Assembly: GCA_046758845.1 (NCBI GenBank)
Contig: JBHIBA010000327.1
Coordinates: forward strand, 1-5,148
Direction: 5' to 3'
DNA from: JBHIBA01 sp046758845
GTDB lineage: Bacteria; UBA8248; JACPRG01; G963555815
DNA: 5,148 nucleotides
Shown: positions 1 through 5,095 of the stretch, piece after piece
Numbering within the stretch: the stretch's first letter is position 1
How the letters are laid out: every line of letters begins with the position of its first letter
Notes under the pieces: generated by a model
Database searches by the model: none
Seen by the model: the letters and a program-made list of their open reading frames with translations, nothing else
Told to the model about the DNA's origin: nothing
Made by a program: the position numbers and the translations under genes

Positions 1-62
1 TTAGAGCTTGGCTTTGGGGCAGGTCAACGATTGCTCTTGTGGGTCCGGTCGGCGATGCCCTT
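1..62. other. Short sequence downstream of the leftward operon, no gene seen
   Basis: This is the region just past the stop codon of the 230-residue gene. On the minus strand one frame runs through it to a TAA at the window edge, but that frame has no start codon in or near this stretch and is the continuation of a shadow frame of the neighbouring gene. No hairpin followed by a T-run is visible, so the operon may continue beyond the left edge. Confidence 0.4.
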
Positions 63-755
63 TCAACCGCCGTAGCGCACTGGGGCGCTCAGGTACTCTG
101 CCAATCGATGCAAGGTCCCGTCATGCCCGGGCCGGCGGAGCATATCCATGTAGGTCTTCACCCGGGCCCTCTCCTTCAGCTCCTTCACCTCGATGTCGGG
201 GGAAAGGAGGGGAAGAACCTTGTGTTGTGCCCCGAGAAACAGAACACCCGTCTCCCCGACTCTCAGGGTCTCGTTGATCCGCCGGGCGATGAACTTATCT
301 CTTCGGGCAAGCAGTCTCCCCTTGCGCAGCCGGTAGCGAAGGTAGGCTCGCAGCCTTCCCACAGCAGAGCCCGCACGGACCAGCCGGGTGAGGCCCTCGT
401 ATTCTTCCCGTAGGAGTGCGGGATCCTCGGCCTTGCGGATCTCTGCCCCCCGCTCCATCAGCCTTTGAACGATCTGGAAATTGCGGCTCCCCTTCTGAGC
501 CCCTTCGTCGATGATCCGTCTGCCTAGCTCTCCGTCCGCCGACAGCCCGTCCTGGAAGATCTTCAAACCGGTCGCATCCAGGCCCTCGAAGCAGGCCGCG
601 ATGGCATCCCAGAATCCTTGGGCCACTTCCTGATGTCGGCGCCATCGCTCCGGCCCATAGATGCGTCGGCTGGTGCCGGCCACCGGCTCGGCCAGGCTCC
701 CCAGGTCGGCGCCGACGTGGATGATGGGCACATAGAGAAGGATTTGGCCGGCCAA
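63..755 (-). CDS. Uncharacterised 230-residue protein, possible TraB/TIKI/EreA-like fold
   Basis: I do not recognise a named family with certainty. It is a soluble-looking protein with no signal peptide or membrane segment. The N-terminus has a hydrophobic strand leading to PIIHVGADLGSL (His13). The middle is helical and charged, with KIFQDGL (65-71) and EDPALLREEYEGL (110-122). A C-terminal block has RRDKFIARRINETL (151-164), then GETGVLFLGAQH (His178). A histidine after the first strand and a late 'R-N/D...A..I...L..G...GxxH' block recall the TraB/TIKI/EreA-like superfamily, which includes metal-dependent hydrolases; this is inference from motif spacing. The start is TTG at 755, chosen because GAGGA lies 9 nt upstream and the alternative GTG at residue 9 would cut away the first strand. 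It lies 12 nt after the AAA+ ATPase stop codon, so the two are probably translated together. Confidence 0.85.
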   Translation of the reverse strand: MAGQILLYVPIIHVGADLGSLAEPVAGTSRRIYGPERWRRHQEVAQGFWDAIAACFEGLDATGLKIFQDGLSADGELGRRIIDEGAQKGSRNFQIVQRLMERGAEIRKAEDPALLREEYEGLTRLVRAGSAVGRLRAYLRYRLRKGRLLARRDKFIARRINETLRVGETGVLFLGAQHKVLPLLSPDIEVKELKERARVKTYMDMLRRPGHDGTLHRLAEYLSAPVRYGG

Positions 756-764
756 GAGAGTCGG

Positions 765-769
765 TCCTC
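765..769 (-). promoter_or_regulatory. Ribosome binding site for the TTG-start gene, overlapping the ATPase stop
   Basis: On the minus strand the ATPase stop TGA (770-768) is embedded in TGAGGA, so GAGGA overlaps the stop and lies 9 nt before the TTG at 755. This decides the non-ATG start and implies translational coupling of the two genes. Confidence 0.65.
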
Positions 770-2927
770 AGGCTGCAGGGCTCACTCGCTCTGCGCCCGC
801 CAAGGCGGAGGCGGCCTCCTCGAAATGGCGGGTGAAGATTTGAAGCCCTGAGGGGTCGGGGGTCGCTTCTTGGCCGTGGCCCCCGAGGAATTCCCGGATG
901 GCCAGCATGGAGGCCTTGCGGCAGATGGACTCGATATCGGCGCCCGTCAGGCCAACGGTGCGGGCCGCCCACTCCTTCAGGTCCAGGTCCTCGGCGAAGG
1001 GTTTGCCCTGGGTGTGAATGCGAAAGATCTCCGCCCGGGCTTCCTCGTCGGGGCTGGGGACCTCCAGAAGCAGGTCGAACCGGCCGGGCCTCAAAAGGGC
1101 AGGGTCTACGAGGTCGATCCGGTTGGTGGCTGCCAGGACCAGCACGCCGTGGAGCTCCTCCACCCCGTCCATTTCGGTCAAGAGCTGGCTGATGACCCGT
1201 TCGGTCACCTGAGAGCCATCCCCGGCCGTGCCACGGAGAGGCGCGATGGCGTCGATCTCGTCGAAAAAGATGATGCAGGGCGCGGCCTGCTTGGCCTTTT
1301 TGAAGGTTTCGCGGATACCTTTCTCGCTCTCGCCCACCCACTTGGACATGAGAGCCGGTCCTTTCACCGAGATGAAATTCGCCTCACTCCGGCTGGCCAC
1401 CGCCTTGGCCAGAAGCGTCTTGCCCGTCCCCGAGGGACCCTGGAGGAGGATGCCCTTCGGGGGGGTCGTCTTGGTGCGTTCGAACAGGGCGCCGTAGCGC
1501 AGGGGCCATTCGATGGCCTCCGTGAGTTCCGCTTTGACCTTGTGCAGGCCGCCCACCTGATCCCACCCCACATCGGGGACCTCCACGTAGACCTCCCGGA
1601 TGGCCGAGGGCTCCACCTCGTTGAGGGCGGCGACGAGGTGGTCCATGGTGATTTGCAGGTCGAGGAGCTTCTCATACGGGATCTGGCCCAGGTCGAGGTC
1701 GATCTCCGGCAGCAGAGACCGAAGGGCGATCATGGCCGCCTCCCGGCACAGGGCCTCCAGGTCGGCCCCAACGAAGCCGTGGGTCACCTGCGCCAGCTTG
1801 TCCAAATTGACGTCCTCCGCCAGCGGCATTCCGCGGCTGTGGATCTGGAGGACCTCCAGCCGGCCCTCCTTGTTGGGGATGCTGATGGTGATCTCGCGGT
1901 CGAAACGGCCCGGTCGGCGAAGGGCCGGGTCCAGGGCGTTGGGGATATTGGTGGCCCCGATGACGATGACCTGACCCCTGGATTTCAGACCGTCCATCAG
2001 GGCGAGGAGCTGGGCCACGACCCGCTTCTCCACGTCACCCACCACGGTTTCCCGCTTGGGCGCGATGGCGTCAATCTCGTCCAGGAAAAGGATGCTGGGG
2101 GCATGGCGCTGGGCCTCTTGGAAGATCTTGCGAAGATTGGCCTCGCTCTCGCCATAGAACTTGTGGATCACCTCCGGGCAGTTTAGGGCCAGGAAGTAGG
2201 CGTCGCTTTCGCTGGCCACGGCCCGGGCGATGAGCGTCTTTCCCGTTCCCGGGGGGCCGTGAAGGAGAACTCCCTTGGGGGCTTCAATGCCGAGCCGCTC
2301 GAAGACCCGGGGATACTTCAGCGGCAGCTCTATCATCTCCCGCAACCGGCGGATTTGCCGGTGCAGTCCGCCGATGTCCTCGTAAGAGACCTCGAGCGCC
2401 TTTTTCCTTGGGGCCCGTTCTCCTTTGATGCGAAAAAGCGTTTCCGCGCGGATGAGGACCGGCCCGGCCGGCAGGGTTTCCGTGACCGTGAAATCCTCCC
2501 GACGCGAGGCGAACAAGGTCGCGCGGATGCGGTCCCCCTGGACGACGGGAATACCCTCCAGCAGGCGACCCAAATATTGGGAGTCCCGGCCCTTGGCCAG
2601 CGGGCGGGCGCCGTCCATGGGAGCGAGGGTGATCTGGTCAGCCGGCCGGTGCTCGACCTTCTCGACGATGACCTTCTCGTCCAGTCCCACCTGGGCGTTG
2701 TCTCGGAGGATGCTGTCCATCTGGATCAAGTGCTTTCCGCGGGCCTCCCGATAGGCTGGCAATAATTTCGCGGCCGTGGCCCGTTTGCCTTTGATCTGAA
2801 CGATGTCCCCCACCTGGGCCCCCAAGCCCGCCATATCCTCCGGGTCCAAACGGACGATCCCTCTCGCCACGTCCTTGGCCATGGCTTCGGTGACCTTCAG
2901 CGCAAAACCCTTCGACTGGGTCGGCAT
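768..2927 (-). CDS. CDC48/VAT-family double AAA+ ATPase (protein unfoldase)
   Basis: This is an ATP-driven segregase/unfoldase of the CDC48/p97/VAT family, expected to act as a cytoplasmic hexamer. In order it has a CDC48 N domain (about 6-100), CDC48 domain 2 (about 105-170), the D1 ring and the D2 ring. D1 shows Walker A GPPGTGKT (224-231), pore loop KFYGE (256-260), Walker B FLDEID (281-286), sensor GATN (324-327) and arginine fingers in RRPGRFD (337-343). D2 shows GPSGTGKT (497-504), pore loop KWVGE (529-533), FFDEID (554-559), AATN (599-602) and LRPGRFD (612-618). All catalytic residues are present. The length, 719 residues, is typical of archaeal-type CDC48. The C-terminus ends SPAA without a HbYX proteasome-docking motif. 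The ATG at 2927 follows a purine-rich GGGGGAAAGG site. It sits between an sHSP and an unknown protein on the same strand. Confidence 0.97.
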   Translation of the reverse strand: MPTQSKGFALKVTEAMAKDVARGIVRLDPEDMAGLGAQVGDIVQIKGKRATAAKLLPAYREARGKHLIQMDSILRDNAQVGLDEKVIVEKVEHRPADQITLAPMDGARPLAKGRDSQYLGRLLEGIPVVQGDRIRATLFASRREDFTVTETLPAGPVLIRAETLFRIKGERAPRKKALEVSYEDIGGLHRQIRRLREMIELPLKYPRVFERLGIEAPKGVLLHGPPGTGKTLIARAVASESDAYFLALNCPEVIHKFYGESEANLRKIFQEAQRHAPSILFLDEIDAIAPKRETVVGDVEKRVVAQLLALMDGLKSRGQVIVIGATNIPNALDPALRRPGRFDREITISIPNKEGRLEVLQIHSRGMPLAEDVNLDKLAQVTHGFVGADLEALCREAAMIALRSLLPEIDLDLGQIPYEKLLDLQITMDHLVAALNEVEPSAIREVYVEVPDVGWDQVGGLHKVKAELTEAIEWPLRYGALFERTKTTPPKGILLQGPSGTGKTLLAKAVASRSEANFISVKGPALMSKWVGESEKGIRETFKKAKQAAPCIIFFDEIDAIAPLRGTAGDGSQVTERVISQLLTEMDGVEELHGVLVLAATNRIDLVDPALLRPGRFDLLLEVPSPDEEARAEIFRIHTQGKPFAEDLDLKEWAARTVGLTGADIESICRKASMLAIREFLGGHGQEATPDPSGLQIFTRHFEEAASALAGAERVSPAA

Positions 2928-2994
2928 CTACCTTTCCCCCTGTTCGGGTCCTGACGGGTTCACATGGACCCTGCTTCCGCCCGAGGAGAGTGTC

Positions 2995-3025
2995 TGAGTC
3001 TTCCCGGGGGCCATTCGAAGACTCA
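2995..3025 (-). other. Hairpin in the sHSP-ATPase gap
   Basis: A perfect 9-bp inverted repeat, TGAGTCTTC (2995-3003) and GAAGACTCA (3017-3025), encloses a 13-nt loop. It lies about 70 nt upstream of the ATPase start and has no following T-run, so it is unlikely to be a full terminator. It could stabilise or mark a processing point in the operon mRNA. Confidence 0.5.
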
Positions 3026-3060
3026 CCTCGCAAAGACCCCCGTCCCCCAGCAGGCGCTAT

Positions 3061-3089
3061 GACTCGGAGCGCTCAGGCCGCTGCGAGTC
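3061..3089 (-). other. Hairpin directly after the sHSP stop codon
   Basis: GACTCG (3061-3066) pairs with CGAGTC (3084-3089). After one G-G mismatch, AGCG (3068-3071) pairs with CGCT (3079-3082) around a 7-nt loop. On the operon strand it begins 1 nt after the sHSP stop TGA. There is no U-tract (ATAGCGCC follows), so attenuation or protection of the upstream sHSP message from 3' decay is more likely than strong termination. Confidence 0.5.
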
Positions 3090-3090
3090 C

Positions 3091-3624
3091 TCAGCCGCCT
3101 TTCGGGACCTTGATCTCAAGGACCCCGTTCTTATACGAAGATGTCGTCTTCGACCCATCGACGGGTGAGGACAATTTGATCTCCTTACTGTACCTTCTTC
3201 CCCCGTTCTCGGCCGTAAGGGTGAGGGTGTCGCCTTCGACCTCGATCTTGATCCCGCTCTCCTCCACCCCGGGCATCTCGGCGACCACCGAGATTTCCTC
3301 TCCCTCTTCAAAGACATCGACCAGCGGTTCTCGGACCTCTTCCACCACGGGGCCCTCATCGGTTTCGCGGATGTTCCCGAATGGCTCCACCTTGAGACCC
3401 TCGTCCAGACCGCCCACCCGGACCGAAAACCCATAGACGCCCTTAAGGTCCTTCAGGCCTTTAATGTCTTTTAATCCTTTGATTTCGCCCTCCCTGGTGA
3501 TGGACGAACCTCCTTCCTCCGCCAGCCTGGAGACCTGATCCAGAATGTTGCCGATTCCCTTGAAAAGACCCCCGATTCCCAGGTCGATGTTCACACTGCC
3601 TTCGTTTTTCCTTTGCTTCTCCAT
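3091..3624 (-). CDS. Hsp20/alpha-crystallin small heat-shock protein, GvpH-like N-terminus
   Basis: This is a small heat-shock protein of 177 residues, an ATP-independent holdase that would keep substrates soluble for a remodeller such as the ATPase encoded next. The alpha-crystallin domain spans about 96-175, from PLVDVFEEGEEISVVAEMPG to the diagnostic NGVLEIKVPK (166-175). The N-terminal 95 residues are atypical: a glycine-rich helix (LGIGGLFKGIGNILDQV, 15-31), an acidic stretch, a short lysine repeat IKGLKDIKGLKDLKG (48-62), and VYGFSVRVGGL followed by KVEPFGNI. In my recollection this kind of N-terminus is shared with Hsp20-like proteins annotated beside gas-vesicle clusters. The protein stops right after the last beta strand and lacks the usual C-terminal I-x-I/V tail used for oligomer assembly. 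The ATG at 3624 has AGGAGG 5 nt upstream. It is the first gene of the leftward operon. Confidence 0.93.
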   Translation of the reverse strand: MEKQRKNEGSVNIDLGIGGLFKGIGNILDQVSRLAEEGGSSITREGEIKGLKDIKGLKDLKGVYGFSVRVGGLDEGLKVEPFGNIRETDEGPVVEEVREPLVDVFEEGEEISVVAEMPGVEESGIKIEVEGDTLTLTAENGGRRYSKEIKLSSPVDGSKTTSSYKNGVLEIKVPKGG

Positions 3625-3630
3625 GTGAGC

Positions 3631-3636
3631 CTCCTT
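3631..3636 (-). promoter_or_regulatory. Ribosome binding site of the sHSP gene
   Basis: On the minus strand TAAGGAGGCTCACATG gives a near-perfect AGGAGG 5 nt before the ATG, fixing the start and suggesting strong translation. A small ACGA/TCGT hairpin with a 4-nt loop (3637-3648) sits directly 5' of it. Confidence 0.75.
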
Positions 3637-3651
3637 ACGAACCTTCGTTGA

Positions 3652-3680
3652 GCCGTCGCCCTAGAGGCGCCGAATACGGC
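3652..3680 (-). other. Bulged hairpin in the likely 5' leader of the sHSP operon
   Basis: GCCGT (3652-3656) pairs with ACGGC (3676-3680) and CGCC (3657-3660) pairs with GGCG (3666-3669), with a 5-nt loop and a 6-nt one-sided bulge. In the alternative fold, GCCTC of the operon strand (3668-3664) could pair with GAGGC (3633-3629), which covers part of the ribosome binding site. This is a candidate for leader-level control, with no functional proof. Confidence 0.35.
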
Positions 3681-3707
3681 CGGGGAGAAATGCCAAACGG
3701 CTCTTCT

Positions 3708-3736
3708 AAGATGCGACAGGGAACGACTTATGTCAA
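3708..3736 (-). promoter_or_regulatory. Possible promoter of the sHSP-ATPase operon
   Basis: On the minus strand a consensus -35 box TTGACA (3736-3731) is followed after 17 bp by CATCTT (3713-3708), a poor -10 match (3 of 6). The -35 box lies inside the left arm of the 3728-3751 palindrome, so a bound repressor would cover it. The predicted leader is about 75 nt. The weak -10 leaves open an activator or a different sigma factor. Confidence 0.4.
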
Positions 3737-3751
3737 GTATATTTGACATAA
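3728..3751. promoter_or_regulatory. Palindromic operator between the divergent genes
   Basis: TTATGTCAA (3728-3736) and TTGACATAA (3743-3751) are perfect 9-bp inverted arms around GTATAT. The site is AT-rich in an otherwise GC-rich region and contains outward-facing TTGACA boxes on both strands. Its location beside an XRE regulator gene makes it the most likely binding site of that regulator, controlling both directions. The assignment is inference; the palindrome itself is directly visible. Confidence 0.75.
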
Positions 3752-3773
3752 AATGTCCATTTTAATTGACAAT
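3752..3773. promoter_or_regulatory. Second, degenerate operator copy
   Basis: This copy keeps TGTC (3754-3757) and GACA (3768-3771) with the same 10-nt spacing as the first site, and matches 15 of 22 positions of the aligned core. Its centre is 23 bp from the first centre, about two helical turns, so two dimers could bind on nearly the same DNA face. Confidence 0.5.
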
Positions 3774-3794
3774 AGGCCGATTTTGCCCTATCCT
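3766..3794 (+). promoter_or_regulatory. Likely promoter of the XRE regulator gene
   Basis: A consensus -35 TTGACA (3766-3771) is followed by exactly 17 bp and TATCCT (3789-3794), 4 of 6 matches to TATAAT. Transcription would begin near 3801, leaving a very short leader that starts at the ribosome binding site. The -35 lies in the second operator copy, consistent with autorepression. Confidence 0.5.
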
Positions 3795-3800
3795 TTCGAG

Positions 3801-3806
3801 AGGAGG
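3801..3806 (+). promoter_or_regulatory. Ribosome binding site of the XRE regulator gene
   Basis: AGGAGG, within a longer purine run AGGAGGGGGCGAG, lies 11 nt before the ATG at 3818. It supports this start over the internal Met at residue 16. Confidence 0.7.
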
Positions 3807-3817
3807 GGGCGAGATTC

Positions 3818-4723
3818 ATGGAAAAGAACTTCACGCAGAGGCAACCCAAACCCTGGGACCAGATGGACCTCGGAGGGAGGCTTCGCCTGATTCGCCAGCA
3901 ACTGCAGCAGGTCAATCGAAGGCGATATTCCCTGCAGAGCATCTCCAGGCGAACAGGGACCGTCTCCCGCCAGGCCCTGAGTCAAATCGAGCTTGGGAAG
4001 GTGAAGAATCCCACAGCGCGGGTCCTCAGTAGCGTCGCCGCGGATCTCGGCGTTACGGTGGGTTTCCTTCTCACGGGAGCGGTCGAGGAGAGGGCGGTCC
4101 GAGCCGAGCCCCCGCAGGGGTTGAAGACCGAATGGGAGGAGTTCCGAAGACAGGTCGCCGAGGGCTTGCAGTTTGACGGTTCGCTCGCGGATGAAGTCCC
4201 GATCCCGGACCTCCCAAGGCTCAAGCGGCTCGCCCGTGGCGAATTCGACACATTCATTGATTCTCTGGCAAACCTCCGGGCGGCCCCGGGCAAATCCTCG
4301 GAAACAGGCTCCAGGCTTGAAATCGAGGTCGCCGCTCTCAACCGGCGCCTGACGCGGTCGGAGGGGCGGGCGTCCGCAGAAAACTGGGCCCTTGCAGCAA
4401 GCCTGGCCGGATGTCTGGAGGAGGCCCTTGGGCCCGCAAAACGGGAAGAGAAGGAAGAAGGAGGAAAAGGGGACTCCCTCCTCTGGAAGATTCGACGCCT
4501 GTCGCGATGTCTGGGACAGAGACAGCTTTCCATTGTCCCGCACATGGAGGCCGATCTCGTCGGCGAGGAGGAGGGCTCTTCGGTTCGCCTGGAGGTTGAT
4601 CTGGCGGACCTTGCGCTCACGGTCGAGTACCGGGGCGACACGGAACTTCCCTCTTACCTCCTCGACGAGTTCAAAGAGCGTATCCGCTTCGAGTGGGAGA
4701 TGCTGCTGAGGCGGGTGCGGTAA
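3818..4723 (+). CDS. XRE-family helix-turn-helix transcriptional regulator with unknown C-terminal region
   Basis: This is a predicted cytoplasmic DNA-binding regulator of 301 residues. The helix-turn-helix spans about 18-88: LGGRLRLIRQQL (helix 1), YSLQSISRRTG (37-47, helix 2), VSRQALSQIELGK (49-61, recognition helix), NPTARVLSSVAADLGVT, then FLLTG. Helices 1 and 2 are separated by a slightly longer linker (QQVNRRRY) than in typical XRE domains. Residues 90-300 show no domain I recognise: mostly helical, with a charged linker AKREEKEEGGKG (206-217) and a C-terminal part with alternating hydrophobic strands (SVRLEVDLADLALTVEYRG, 255-273) ending in a helix. There is no cupin, peptidase or sugar-binding motif. 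It is divergent from the sHSP operon and separated from it by a palindromic operator, so it probably controls that operon and itself; whether as repressor or activator cannot be read from sequence. Confidence 0.92.
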   Translation: MEKNFTQRQPKPWDQMDLGGRLRLIRQQLQQVNRRRYSLQSISRRTGTVSRQALSQIELGKVKNPTARVLSSVAADLGVTVGFLLTGAVEERAVRAEPPQGLKTEWEEFRRQVAEGLQFDGSLADEVPIPDLPRLKRLARGEFDTFIDSLANLRAAPGKSSETGSRLEIEVAALNRRLTRSEGRASAENWALAASLAGCLEEALGPAKREEKEEGGKGDSLLWKIRRLSRCLGQRQLSIVPHMEADLVGEEEGSSVRLEVDLADLALTVEYRGDTELPSYLLDEFKERIRFEWEMLLRRVR

Positions 4724-4968
4724 TCAATCTATTGAGGGCTGCATAAAGAATGTCCTCACGCAGCGCGTCCGGGGGGAGTGCAACAGCCGAAAGTCCAGGG
4801 GAATTTCCCGGATTTCCCACGCCGATTTTTCTTTCGGGCCGGTACAAGAGCCATTAGGCATTAGTTCTCAACTCAAAGCCCTTTCAGCCAAGCACGTGCC
4901 GGACCTTCAGCACTGGTGTCACTGGCGACCTGTCGGAGGATAAGGCCCGTCCCTTTGGGCAACCTTTG
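4724..4968. other. Intergenic region with no gene found
   Basis: After the regulator's TAA no reading frame with a credible start, ribosome binding site or recognisable protein is seen on either strand. It has a small GGGAA/TTCCC inverted repeat (4799-4818) and a T-rich run (4826-4834), but the two are 7 nt apart, so a terminator is only weakly suggested. I see no tRNA or other structured RNA. Confidence 0.5.
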
Positions 4969-5061
4969 CAAATCGTGGGGACATGCAAATCGTGGGGCAA
5001 ATCGTGGGGACACCATCCTTACAAATCGTGGGGACACCAAATCGTGGGGACACCATCCTTA
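4969..5061. repeat. Irregular short tandem repeat, five copies of CAAATCGTGGGG
   Basis: Copies begin at 4969, 4986, 4998, 5022 and 5038. The fullest unit is 24 nt, CAAATCGTGGGGACA followed by CCATCCTTA, seen at 4998 and 5038; the others are cut to 12-17 nt. Spacings of 17, 12, 24 and 16 are not multiples of three, so the array is not coding. The lack of intervening unique spacers rules out CRISPR. It resembles decayed REP-like or transposon-end sequence, or an array made by slippage. Confidence 0.85.
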
Positions 5062-5095
5062 TTTCTCAGAAGGCAACAATTTAGTATGGTGTCCC
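5047..5095. repeat. Inverted repeat built from the tandem-repeat unit
   Basis: GGGACACCAT (5047-5056), part of the last tandem copy, is exactly inverted as ATGGTGTCCC (5086-5095) around a 29-nt loop. The core GGTGTC also recurs at 4915-4920 and 5134-5139. Such opposed copies are typical of REP/BIME-like or small non-autonomous elements; the element may continue past the right edge. Confidence 0.6.

Noticed and set aside
295..1341. 348-residue open frame on the minus strand, spanning the end of the ATPase gene and much of the 230-residue gene
   Set aside because: Arg/Gly/Pro-rich out-of-frame translation of two genes that are well supported in other frames.
870..2186. 438-residue open frame on the plus strand, antisense to the AAA+ ATPase
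   Set aside because: It lies fully opposite a gene with every expected AAA+ motif, has no ribosome site, and its sequence is the low-complexity type produced by antisense frames of GC-rich genes.
3680..3696. Sigma-54-type promoter (TTTGGCATTTCTCCCC on the minus strand) for the sHSP
   Set aside because: It has a GG-like element but lacks the correctly spaced GC of the -12 box. No CIRCE element was seen in the region either.
3788..4543. 251-residue open frame on the minus strand, opposite the XRE regulator
   Set aside because: The opposite strand encodes a clear helix-turn-helix protein with a ribosome site; this frame has no recognisable features and would run across the promoter region.
4799..4834. 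Rho-independent terminator for the XRE gene
   Set aside because: The stem is only 5 bp, the T-rich run is 7 nt away and interrupted, and it lies about 75 nt past the stop codon.
4969..5061. CRISPR array
   Set aside because: Copies are adjacent or overlapping without unique spacers of regular length, and no cas gene is present.
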